Assembly: GCA_019247255.1 (NCBI GenBank)
Contig: JAFAPJ010000049.1
Location: 1 to 12,601, forward strand
Direction of reading: 5' to 3'
Origin: Methylobacteriaceae bacterium
GTDB taxonomy: Bacteria; Pseudomonadota; Alphaproteobacteria; Rhizobiales; Beijerinckiaceae
Length of the DNA stretch: 12,601 nucleotides
Shown piece after piece: positions 6,241-12,601 of the stretch; positions within the stretch are counted from its first letter, which is position 1; each line of letters opens with the position of its first letter. Below the pieces are notes generated by a model, which saw only the letters and a list, made by a program, of their open reading frames with translations, was not told where the DNA came from and made no database searches. The position numbers were made by a program, and so were the translations under genes.

Positions 6241-7503
6241 ATGATCGCCACCGCCAAGCGCAGTCTCGAGGTGCCGGCGAATGCCGTGCGCCCGGTCCTG
6301 CGCGCGCTCGTCGCGGAACGTGCGGCAACGGAGCCGGAGGAGATCGCCTTGCGGGACCCAGCCGACCGCGCCTCCTGGTCGGGCCGCGCGCCGGCCGCGC
6401 TCACCTGGCGCGACCTTCTGGAGCGCGCGGACCGGCTCGCGTCGGCGCTGGCGCGTCTCGGGCTCGAGCCCGGCGCCCGCATCGGCCTCCTCGGCCCCGC
6501 CGGCAGCGATTTCACCGCGGCCCTGATCGCGGTCGAATCGGCCGGGCTCGGCGCCTGTCTCCTGTCGCTCACGAGCGAGCCCGACGAGCTTCGTCACGCT
6601 CTGGAGCACGCGGACCTGCGGGCCGTCCTCGTCCAGGGGCGGGTGGGGGAGCTGCGCCCGGCCGCGACCCTGGCCGACCTCGCGCCGGCCCTGTTTCGGC
6701 TCCGCTTCATCGCCGGCTTCGGTCCGGGCCTCCCCGACGGTGTTCTCGACCTCGACGCGGCCCCGACCGGCCCGAGCCGCCTCCCCTTCGGTTTCGGCGG
6801 TCCCGCGCCGTCGCTCGTGACCTTCGCGGCGGGCGGTGCCGTCCTGCGGAGCCTGCCATCCCTCGTTGCGGCCTGCGCGCCCCTGCTTCACGCGCTGCGG
6901 CCGAGCGCGGGCGACCGGATCGTGAGCTGCCTCGCGGCCGACGACCTGAAGGGGCTCGCGACCGGCCTCCTTCCGGCGCTGCTCGCGGGCGCGAGCTTCG
7001 AGCCGATCCCGGTGTTCAGCGCGGCGGCGCTCGCCGAGGCGCTGGCCCGCCCGGGCCGGGTCCACCTTGTTGCGCCCGCCTGGGCCGAGAAGGCGCTTCG
7101 TCCGGTCGACCTGCACGGCGGGAGCCTCGTGCTCGTGCGAGACGCCGCCGGCGCCCTGCCCTCGCCCGAGCCTGCGCTCGCGTCCCGGGCCATCATCGAC
7201 GTCGCGGCGCTGGGCGAGGTCGCGCTCCTCACGGGCGACCGTCGCACCGGCATCCCGGCCGCGAGCCCGGCGGGTCTCGACAAGCTGTCTGGCTGGGAGG
7301 TCCAGTCGGACGGGTCGCTCCGGCTCGCCGGCCTCGCGGCTGCTGGCGCGGCCGCGCTCCCGACCCCCGCTTCCCGCCGTCTCGGCACGATCGTTGCGGC
7401 TGGGCTCGGCGGCCCGTTCTCGTGGCCGCCGCGGTTCAGTGCCGAACGGGACGGCGCGAGGCTCGCGACTCTGGTTGACCGCTTGCGTGAACCTTCGCCA
7501 TAG
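6241..7503 (+). CDS. Degenerate adenylate-forming (ANL / AMP-binding) family protein, probably non-catalytic
   Basis: A 420-residue protein resembling the N-terminal domain of acyl-CoA synthetases and other ANL enzymes. The opening fits the family (LTWRDLLERADRLASAL at 54-70, LGLEPGARIGLLGPAGSDF at 73-91, then an AALIAVESAGLGACLL helix). A later segment (220-257) matches the family pattern around pGDR..SCLA..D..GLA.GLLPALLAGA. The essential A3 ATP-binding loop (normally TSGTTGxPKG) is replaced by TFAAGGAVLR (194-203), with no Ser/Thr-rich P-loop and no lysine. No YG.TE motif, hinge aspartate motif or C-terminal lid lysine is seen, and the protein is about 80-130 residues shorter than usual. 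It therefore probably cannot adenylate a substrate and may bind or regulate instead. The ATG at 6241 is the first start after an in-frame stop at 6217-6219; its Shine-Dalgarno is poor. A receiver-like gene follows after 47 nt. Intact GC-rich coding frame argues against a recent pseudogene. Confidence 0.75.
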   Translation: MIATAKRSLEVPANAVRPVLRALVAERAATEPEEIALRDPADRASWSGRAPAALTWRDLLERADRLASALARLGLEPGARIGLLGPAGSDFTAALIAVESAGLGACLLSLTSEPDELRHALEHADLRAVLVQGRVGELRPAATLADLAPALFRLRFIAGFGPGLPDGVLDLDAAPTGPSRLPFGFGGPAPSLVTFAAGGAVLRSLPSLVAACAPLLHALRPSAGDRIVSCLAADDLKGLATGLLPALLAGASFEPIPVFSAAALAEALARPGRVHLVAPAWAEKALRPVDLHGGSLVLVRDAAGALPSPEPALASRAIIDVAALGEVALLTGDRRTGIPAASPAGLDKLSGWEVQSDGSLRLAGLAAAGAAALPTPASRRLGTIVAAGLGGPFSWPPRFSAERDGARLATLVDRLREPSP

Positions 7504-7550
7504 AGGCACGTTAGCGTTCCACCGTTCAGCCCGGGTGAGTCAGTGGTCGT

Positions 7551-7904
7551 ATGAACAGCCTTCCCAAAGTTCTCGTCGTCGACAGCGGCGAGCGGTCGGC
7601 GACCGACCCCCTCTCGGTGGAGCTGGGCGAGTTGGGATTGGCGAGCGTGACGACGTCCCTGGAAGCCGCCGACGTCGTGCTCGACGTCATCGAGACACCG
7701 TCAGCCATCCTCATCAGGCTGCCGTCCTTCACCCGCGGCGCTGAGCGTGACGCGTTTCTCGAGCTCGCCAGCCGCCTGCGGGCGTCGTCCCGGACGGTCG
7801 GCGTCCCGGTGATCGTCTGGGATCAGGCTGCCGCGCAGGGCGGCATCAGCGCCATCCTCCGGAGCGAGGTCGGCCCGCAAGCGGTTTCCGGACCGGACCT
7901 CTGA
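7551..7904 (+). CDS. Small receiver-like (pseudo-receiver) protein
   Basis: A 117-residue protein laid out like a single CheY-type receiver domain: strand PKVLVVDSG (5-13), helix, strand ASVTT with EAADVVLDVIE, strand SAILIRLPS (51-59), helix ERDAFLELASRLR (65-77), strand VPVIVWDQA (85-93) and a short last helix. The phosphotransfer residues are missing. The acidic pair is reduced to D11-S12, the phospho-accepting Asp position is R56, the conserved Thr/Ser position falls at W90, and no conserved Lys is present near 104-106. If the fold assignment is right it is a phosphorylation-independent receiver, perhaps a protein-interaction module. It follows the ANL-like gene by 47 nt, with only a weak Shine-Dalgarno. 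Its last 59 bp overlap the 3' end of mfd on the other strand. Third positions are GC-rich, consistent with real coding. The receiver assignment is by pattern only; a small protein of unknown fold is the alternative. Confidence 0.65.
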   Translation: MNSLPKVLVVDSGERSATDPLSVELGELGLASVTTSLEAADVVLDVIETPSAILIRLPSFTRGAERDAFLELASRLRASSRTVGVPVIVWDQAAAQGGISAILRSEVGPQAVSGPDL

Positions 7905-10900
7905 CGGCTGCCGGAGGCGGGGGCGCCGGCTTCGGAATTGGTACGCCGAGCGGCGACACCTTCTTGCCTTCCGCGACCGCGAGAAGCTCCTTCACGATCC
8001 GATTCGTCGTCTTGAGCCGGCGCGCCAGGTCGTCGACCTCGCGCAGGAACACGACCTTCATGTCCGGGCGGACCTTCGCGAACGAGCCCTGCTCGCCGAC
8101 ATAGGCCACGAGCCCGGTCGGGTTCGCGAAGGCATTGTCGCGGAACGACACGATGATGCCCTTCGGCCCCGCCTCGACCTTGTCGATGTTGGCGCGCCGG
8201 CACAGGACCTTGATGCCCATCACCGCCAGGAGCTGGTCGACCTCGGGCGGGACGGGACCGAAGCGGTCCACGAGCTCCGCCCGGAAGGCCGCGATCTCGT
8301 CCTCGCCCTCGAAGGTCGCCAGCCGGCGATAGAGCGCGAGCCGGAGCTGCAGGTCCGAGACGTAATCCTCCGGGATCGTCACGGGCGCCCCGACCGCGAT
8401 CGTGGGGGACCATTGCTCGTCCTCCACCGGCTCCTCGACTCCCGCCTTCAGGGCTGCGACCGCGTCCTCCAGCATCTGCTGGTAGAGCTCGTAGCCGACC
8501 TCCTTGATGTGGCCGGATTGCTCCTCGCCGAGCAGGTTGCCGGCGCCCCGAATGTCGAGGTCGTGCGAGGCGAGCTGAAAGCCCGCGCCGAGCGTGTCCA
8601 GCGATTGCAGCACCTTGAGCCGCCGCTCGGCCTGCAGCGTCACCGGCCGCTCGGCGGGAACGGTGAAGAGCGCGTAGGCGCGGACCTTGGAGCGGCCGAC
8701 ACGCCCGCGCAGCTGATAGAGCTGGGCGAGGCCGAACATGTCGGCGCGATGCACGATGAGCGTGTTCGCGGTCGGGATGTCGAGCCCCGATTCGACGATC
8801 GTGGTCGAGAGAAGCACGTCGTATTGGCCTTCGTAGAAGGCGCTCATCACGTCCTCGAGCTGGCCCGCCGCCATCTGCCCGTGCGCGACCGCGACCTTGG
8901 CCTCCGGCACCTCTCGGGCGAGGAAGTCGCGAACCTCCTCGAGGTCCTGGATGCGCGGCACGACGTAGAAGGCCTGGCCTCCGCGATAGCGCTCGCGCAA
9001 AAGGGCTTCCCGGATAGCGAGGGGATCGAAAGGCGTCACGAAGGTCCGGACCGCGAGGCGGTCGACCGGAGGCGTCGCGATGATCGAGAGCTCGCGCACG
9101 CCCGTCAGGGCGAGCTGGAGCGTGCGCGGGATCGGCGTCGCGGTCAGCGTCAGCACGTGCACCTCGGCCCGCAGCTCCTTCAGCCGCTCCTTGTGGGTCA
9201 CGCCGAAATGCTGCTCCTCGTCCACGATGATGAGGCCGAGATCCTTGAAGGTGATCGCCTTGGCGAGCACCGCATGCGTGCCCACCACGATGTCGACCGT
9301 GCCGTCCGCGAGCCCGGTCCGGGCGGCCTTCATCTCGCCCGAGGACACGAAGCGCGAGAGCTGCGCCACCTGGACGGGCAATCCGCGGAAACGCTCCGCG
9401 AAGGTCCGGTAATGCTGGCGCGCGAGAAGCGTCGTGGGCACGACGACCGCGACCTGCCGGCCTGCCATCACGGCCGCGAAGGCGGCGCGCAGCGCGACCT
9501 CCGTCTTGCCGAAGCCGACGTCTCCGCAGATCAGCCTGTCCATCGGACGGCCGGCCGTGAGGTCCGTCAGCACGGCCTCGATCGCCGAGAGCTGGTCGTC
9601 GGTCTCCTCGTAAGGGAAGCGGGCCGCGAACTCGTCGTAGAGCCCGTCGGGCGGGGCGAGCTTCGGCGCGGCCTTCAGGAAGCGCGCGGCCGCGATCTTC
9701 ATGAGCTGCCCGGCCATCTCCCGGATGCGGCTCTTCATGCGGGCCTTGCGGGCCTGCCAGGCCCCCCCGCCGAGTCGATCGAGCTGGACCTCCGCCTCCT
9801 CCGAGCCGTAGCGGCTCAGGAGTTCGATGTTCTCGACCGGCAGGTAGAGCTTGCTCTCGCCGGCGTACAAGATCTCGAGGCAATCGTGCGGCGCGCCGAG
9901 CGCCTCGATCGTCTTCAGCCCCTCGAAGCGGCCGATCCCGTGATCGACATGCACCACGAGGTCGCCGGGCGTCAGCGCCGCGACCTCGGCCAGGAAGTCC
10001 TGCGGGCGCTTGGACACACGCTTCGGCCGGACGAGGCGGTCCCCCAGGATGTCCTGCTCGCCGAGGACCGCGAGGTCCCCGGCCTCGAACCCCGCCTCGA
10101 ACCCCCAGACGACGATCGGGACCTCGGCCGGCGGCAGCGCCAGCGCGTCCGCGAAGAGGTTCGTCGGCCGCGCCTCCTTGAGGCCGTGATCGGCGAGGAC
10201 GTGGCAGAGCCGCTCGCGCGAGCCGTCCGACCAGGCCGCGACCATGACCCGGCGCCCGGCCGCCTTCAGGGCCCGGACGTGGCCGACCGCCGCCTCGAAG
10301 ACGTTCGCATTCGGATCCTGGCGCTCCGCGATGAAGTCGCGCCCGCGCCGCGCGCCGGCATCCACGACTTGGCGGTCGCCCGTCTCGACCTCCGCGAAGG
10401 GCGTCAGCCTGGCGACCGGAAGGCCGGCGACGCGACGCGACCATTCCTCCGGCGCGAGGTAGAGCGCGTCCGGCGGCAGCGGCCGGTAGGGCGGCGCGCC
10501 GGTATCGGGCCGCTTCGCGGCTTCGGCCCGTGCGTCGTAATAATCCTTGACCTGGGCGAGACGCTCGCCGGCCGCGTCGTCCGCGAGCGCGTCGAAGACG
10601 ACGGGCACGTCCGGCACGTAATCGAAGATCGTGTCGAGCCGCTCGGAGAAGAGCGGGAGCCAATGCTCCATCCCCGGATACCGGCGACCCTCGCTCACCG
10701 TCTCATACAGCCGGTCGTCCCGCGGCGGAGCCCCGAAGGTCGCGACGTAGCTCTGGCGGAAGCGCCGGATCGTCTCGCTCGTCAGCTGCACCTCGCTCAC
10801 CGGCACGAGGTCGAGCGAGCGCAGCTGGCCGACCGAGCGCTGCGTCTCGGCATCGAAGGAGCGGATCGATTCGAGCGAGTCGCCGAAGAAGTCGAGCCGC

Positions 10901-11502
10901 ACGGGCAGCGGCAGGCCCGGCGCGTAGAGGTCGAGGATGCCGCCGCGCTGGGCGTACTCGCCGGGCTCGCGCACGGTCCCGGTCCGGCCGAAGCCGTTCG
11001 CCTCGAGCCAGGCGACGATCGAGTCCATCCGGATGACGTGCCCGGGCGCCGCCGAGAAGGCCTCGGCGGCGATGCGTACACGCGCCGGCACGCGCTGCAC
11101 GGCCGCGTTCACGGTCGTGGACAGGATGCGCGGCCGCTCGGCCGAGCTGCGCGAGCGCGTGAGCCGGGCGAGCGCCGTCATGCGCTGCGCCGAGACGGCC
11201 CCCGTCGGCGAGACCCGGTCGTAGGGCTGGCAATCCCAGGCCGGGAAGCACAGGACCTCGATCTCGGGCGCCAGAAACTTGAGCGCGTTCTCGAAGGTCT
11301 GCCGGCGCTGTCCGTCGCGCGCGACGTGAACGAGGGCCGCCGGGCCCTCCCCCCGGGTCGCGAGGACGCGGGCGAGATCCGCGACGGCGAGCGCGTCAAA
11401 GCCGTCAGGCACGCCCGCGAGCGTCAGGCTCCGGCCCTGCCCGAGGGCGTCGAGCGCGGTCGCGAGCGGACCCGTGAGGGCGGGCGGACGAAGCTTGGCC
11501 AT
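7846..11502 (-). CDS. mfd: Transcription-repair coupling factor Mfd
   Basis: DNA translocase that removes RNA polymerase stalled at lesions and recruits UvrA for strand-specific nucleotide excision repair. It has 1218 residues (E. coli 1148). The UvrB-homologous N-terminal module spans about 10-330 (CFPAWDCQPYDRVSP at 85-99, EYAQRGGILDLYAPG at 182-196), then a less conserved D3 and linker. The RNA-polymerase-interaction domain lies at about 510-575 (GDLVVHVDHGIGRFEGL at 513-529, YLPVENIELLSRYG at 553-566). The RecG-like translocase spans about 625-950: Walker A GDVGFGKTE (660-668), Walker B DEEQ (761-764), TATPIPRTL (787-795), ESGLDIPTANTLI (904-916) and QLRGRVGR (930-937). The regulatory TRCF domain is about 1040-1150, followed by a Pro/Arg/Lys-rich tail (about 1178-1218). 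It lies 34 nt after sdhE on the same strand, probably co-transcribed. Its ATG lacks a strong Shine-Dalgarno (GAGGG about 12 nt upstream). The 3' end overlaps a convergent gene by 59 bp. Confidence 0.98.
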   Translation of the reverse strand: MAKLRPPALTGPLATALDALGQGRSLTLAGVPDGFDALAVADLARVLATRGEGPAALVHVARDGQRRQTFENALKFLAPEIEVLCFPAWDCQPYDRVSPTGAVSAQRMTALARLTRSRSSAERPRILSTTVNAAVQRVPARVRIAAEAFSAAPGHVIRMDSIVAWLEANGFGRTGTVREPGEYAQRGGILDLYAPGLPLPVRLDFFGDSLESIRSFDAETQRSVGQLRSLDLVPVSEVQLTSETIRRFRQSYVATFGAPPRDDRLYETVSEGRRYPGMEHWLPLFSERLDTIFDYVPDVPVVFDALADDAAGERLAQVKDYYDARAEAAKRPDTGAPPYRPLPPDALYLAPEEWSRRVAGLPVARLTPFAEVETGDRQVVDAGARRGRDFIAERQDPNANVFEAAVGHVRALKAAGRRVMVAAWSDGSRERLCHVLADHGLKEARPTNLFADALALPPAEVPIVVWGFEAGFEAGDLAVLGEQDILGDRLVRPKRVSKRPQDFLAEVAALTPGDLVVHVDHGIGRFEGLKTIEALGAPHDCLEILYAGESKLYLPVENIELLSRYGSEEAEVQLDRLGGGAWQARKARMKSRIREMAGQLMKIAAARFLKAAPKLAPPDGLYDEFAARFPYEETDDQLSAIEAVLTDLTAGRPMDRLICGDVGFGKTEVALRAAFAAVMAGRQVAVVVPTTLLARQHYRTFAERFRGLPVQVAQLSRFVSSGEMKAARTGLADGTVDIVVGTHAVLAKAITFKDLGLIIVDEEQHFGVTHKERLKELRAEVHVLTLTATPIPRTLQLALTGVRELSIIATPPVDRLAVRTFVTPFDPLAIREALLRERYRGGQAFYVVPRIQDLEEVRDFLAREVPEAKVAVAHGQMAAGQLEDVMSAFYEGQYDVLLSTTIVESGLDIPTANTLIVHRADMFGLAQLYQLRGRVGRSKVRAYALFTVPAERPVTLQAERRLKVLQSLDTLGAGFQLASHDLDIRGAGNLLGEEQSGHIKEVGYELYQQMLEDAVAALKAGVEEPVEDEQWSPTIAVGAPVTIPEDYVSDLQLRLALYRRLATFEGEDEIAAFRAELVDRFGPVPPEVDQLLAVMGIKVLCRRANIDKVEAGPKGIIVSFRDNAFANPTGLVAYVGEQGSFAKVRPDMKVVFLREVDDLARRLKTTNRIVKELLAVAEGKKVSPLGVPIPKPAPPPPAAVRGPVRKPLAGRPRSGGWR

Positions 11503-11536
11503 GCGATGTCGGGCGCCCTCGCGCGGGCCGCCCCCT

Positions 11537-11845
11537 TCAGCGGTTCAGGTCGGAAAAGGTTGCGAGCCGCTCGATGAGCGGCCCGGCGAAGCGATCCGGC
11601 GCCGGCTTCGTGCCGGTCACCCAGGCGAAGACGTCGGGCTCCGCCTCCTCGAGCAGCGCCTCGAAGAGGTCGAGCTCGGCCTCGGGAAGCGTCGCGATCT
11701 CGCGATCCGCGAACCGGCCCATGATGAGGTCGAGCTCGCGCGTGCCCCGATGCCAGGCGCGGAAGCGCGCGCGCTTGCGGCGCGGATCGAGCGCGTCGCC
11801 CTCGCCCTTCGGCTCGGGCCCGGTCCCTTCATGCATCTCGGGCAT
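11537..11845 (-). CDS. sdhE: FAD assembly factor SdhE (DUF339 / SDHAF2 family)
   Basis: Small cytosolic factor that promotes covalent attachment of FAD to the flavoprotein subunit of succinate dehydrogenase (SdhA). From ATG 11845 it has 102 residues, usual for alphaproteobacteria (E. coli 88). Core signatures are present: RRKRARFRAWHRGTRELDLIMGRF (22-45, shown here only by its key parts RAWHRG and MGRFAD), where the RG dipeptide (33-34) is the hallmark for SdhA contact, and the later AELDLFEALLEEAEPDVFAW segment (56-75). The reading frame stays open upstream, but that extension runs into recG and is not conserved-looking, so 11845 is preferred; ATG 11836 is a second possibility. sdhE next to mfd and divergent from recG is a gene order commonly seen in alphaproteobacteria. 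Confidence 0.93.
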   Translation of the reverse strand: MPEMHEGTGPEPKGEGDALDPRRKRARFRAWHRGTRELDLIMGRFADREIATLPEAELDLFEALLEEAEPDVFAWVTGTKPAPDRFAGPLIERLATFSDLNR

Positions 11846-11883
11846 CGCCTCGGTATATAGCCGGGCGGCCCGGCTTCGCCAGG
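11846..11883 (-). promoter_or_regulatory. Candidate sdhE-mfd promoter in the sdhE/recG gap
   Basis: On the minus strand CTATAT (11860-11855) matches the alphaproteobacterial -10 consensus. CCTGGC (11883-11878), 17 nt upstream, matches 4 of 6 of the CTTGAC -35 consensus. Transcription would start within a few bases of the ATG at 11845, giving a nearly leaderless mRNA, or a roughly 12-nt leader if ATG 11836 is used. The same TATATA core is nearly symmetrical and could also serve recG, but no plus-strand -35 box is evident. The whole divergent gap is 54 bp. Confidence 0.5.
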
Positions 11884-11899
11884 GCTCCCCCTCCCCACG

Positions 11900-12601
11900 A
11901 TGTCGCTGCGCCCCGCCCTCCTCGACCCGCTCTTCGCCTCCGTCTCGAACCTGCCCGGTGTCGGCCCGAAGCTCGCGCAGGCCTTCGACCGGCTGCTCGG
12001 GGAGCCGGGTCGGCCGGCCCGGGTGCTCGACCTGCTGCTTCACCTGCCCGTCGGCTCCGTCTCGCGCGAGCTGAAGGGCTCGATCGCCGAGGCGCCCGCG
12101 GGCGAACCGCTGACGATCGCCGCCAAGGTCACGGCCCATCGCCCTCCCCCGCCGGTCCGGGCGCGCGCCCCCTACCGGGTCCTCGTCGAGGACGGGACGG
12201 CCGACTTGACCCTCGTGTTCTTCAACTGGCCCCAAAAGCGCGTCCAGGAGATGCTGCCAATGGGCGCCCGCGTCCTCGTCTCGGGCACGATCGAGCTCTG
12301 GGACGGGCACCGCCAGATGGTGCATCCGGCCCGGATCCTGCCGGACCGGCCCGGCGCCGACGCGCCGTCGGCGGAAGCCGTCTACGGGCAGGTCGAGGGC
12401 GTGTCCTCCCGGCTCGTCGCCCGGTTTGTCGGCGCGGCGCTCGCCCGCCTGCCGAACCTCCCCGAATGGCAGGACGATGCGTTCTCCCACCGCGAGAGCT
12501 TTCCACCCTTCGCGGAGGCGCTGCGCGAGCTGCACGACCCGACCCGGGGGCCGCTCTCGGCCGAGGCGACCGCCGAGCGTCCGGCGCGGCGCCGCCTCGC
12601 C
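11900..12601 (+). CDS. recG: ATP-dependent DNA helicase RecG, N-terminal part (cut by the window edge)
   Basis: RecG remodels stalled replication forks and Holliday junctions. Only the first 234 codons are present; the frame is open to the last base. A helix-hairpin-helix-like LPGVGPK (18-24) and VLDLLLHLPVGSVSR (42-56) open the protein. The OB-fold wedge domain that binds the fork spans about 60-150, with YRVLVEDGTADLTLVFFNW (92-110), LPMGARVLVSGTIELW (119-134) and QMVHPARIL (139-147). VYGQVEGVSS (161-170) corresponds to the VYPLTEGLS motif of other RecG proteins. The last residues (ARRRLA) are where the family continues into its first helicase helix, so Walker motifs lie outside the window. 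The ATG at 11900 has only a poor Shine-Dalgarno (AGGG 15 nt upstream). It is divergent from sdhE-mfd, whose translocase is a RecG relative. Confidence 0.93.
   Translation, partial: MSLRPALLDPLFASVSNLPGVGPKLAQAFDRLLGEPGRPARVLDLLLHLPVGSVSRELKGSIAEAPAGEPLTIAAKVTAHRPPPPVRARAPYRVLVEDGTADLTLVFFNWPQKRVQEMLPMGARVLVSGTIELWDGHRQMVHPARILPDRPGADAPSAEAVYGQVEGVSSRLVARFVGAALARLPNLPEWQDDAFSHRESFPPFAEALRELHDPTRGPLSAEATAERPARRRLA

Noticed and set aside
5966..6328. N-terminal extension of the IalB-family frame to an ATG at 6328
   Set aside because: The extension is Arg/Ala/Pro-rich and would bury the signal peptide. The internal ATG at 5965 has a Shine-Dalgarno and opens directly with the signal sequence.
4186..7541. 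GANTC (CcrM-type) sites in three intergenic gaps: 4186-4190, 6218-6222 and 7537-7541
   Set aside because: CcrM methylation is common in alphaproteobacteria, but three sites in about 450 bp of gaps are only slightly more than base composition predicts, so no regulatory claim is justified.
8413..11577. 1054-codon open frame on the plus strand opposite mfd
   Set aside because: It lies antisense to an unmistakable mfd gene. Its translation is rich in Arg, Glu, Asp and His with no recognisable domain, the usual mirror frame in high-GC DNA with GC-biased third positions.
11846..12535. N-terminal extension of the sdhE frame to 12535
   Set aside because: It runs antisense through the recG coding sequence, and the SdhE family is only about 90-100 residues long.

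Overview
The window is high-GC DNA (roughly 70% by eye). Protein families, codon use and gene order point to an alphaproteobacterium, most likely of the order Hyphomicrobiales (Methylobacterium/Bosea-like relatives). The strongest taxonomic signs are the recG / sdhE-mfd arrangement, an IalB-family periplasmic protein, an alphaproteobacterial-type XerD and an alphaproteobacterial-looking -10 box (CTATAT). I see no rRNA or tRNA genes, insertion sequences, CRISPR array or prophage genes.

Layout. (1) Positions 35-3104 hold a LysR regulator on the minus strand, divergent from a three-gene plus-strand operon: a WrbA-like quinone reductase, a DoxX-family membrane protein and a two-VOC-domain ring-cleaving dioxygenase of the MhqO/PcpA type. 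This reads as a quinone/electrophile detoxification locus. A symmetrical AGTTT-ATCG-AAACT element lies in the shared promoter region. (2) Positions 3125-5101 hold a XerC/D-type tyrosine recombinase (minus) divergent from mazG (plus), a house-cleaning nucleotide pyrophosphohydrolase. (3) Positions 5144-5965 (minus) encode a secreted IalB-family protein with a Pro/Gln/Ala-rich linker and a C-terminal charged helix. (4) Positions 6241-7904 (plus) hold a two-gene unit: a shortened adenylate-forming-enzyme homologue without its nucleotide-binding motif, then a 117-residue receiver-like protein without its phosphorylation residues. The 3' end of the second gene overlaps the 3' end of mfd by 59 bp. 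(5) Positions 7846-11845 (minus) are sdhE followed by mfd. recG starts divergently at 11900 and runs off the right edge.

Most of the window is core genome: DNA repair (mfd, recG), chromosome dimer resolution (xerD), nucleotide sanitation (mazG) and flavinylation of succinate dehydrogenase (sdhE). The less ordinary parts are the quinone-response locus with its operator-like dyad, and the unit of two apparently degenerate enzyme/signalling homologues at 6241-7904. That unit is the best candidate for something undescribed. Several intergenic inverted repeats are annotated as candidate terminators or operators with modest confidence.
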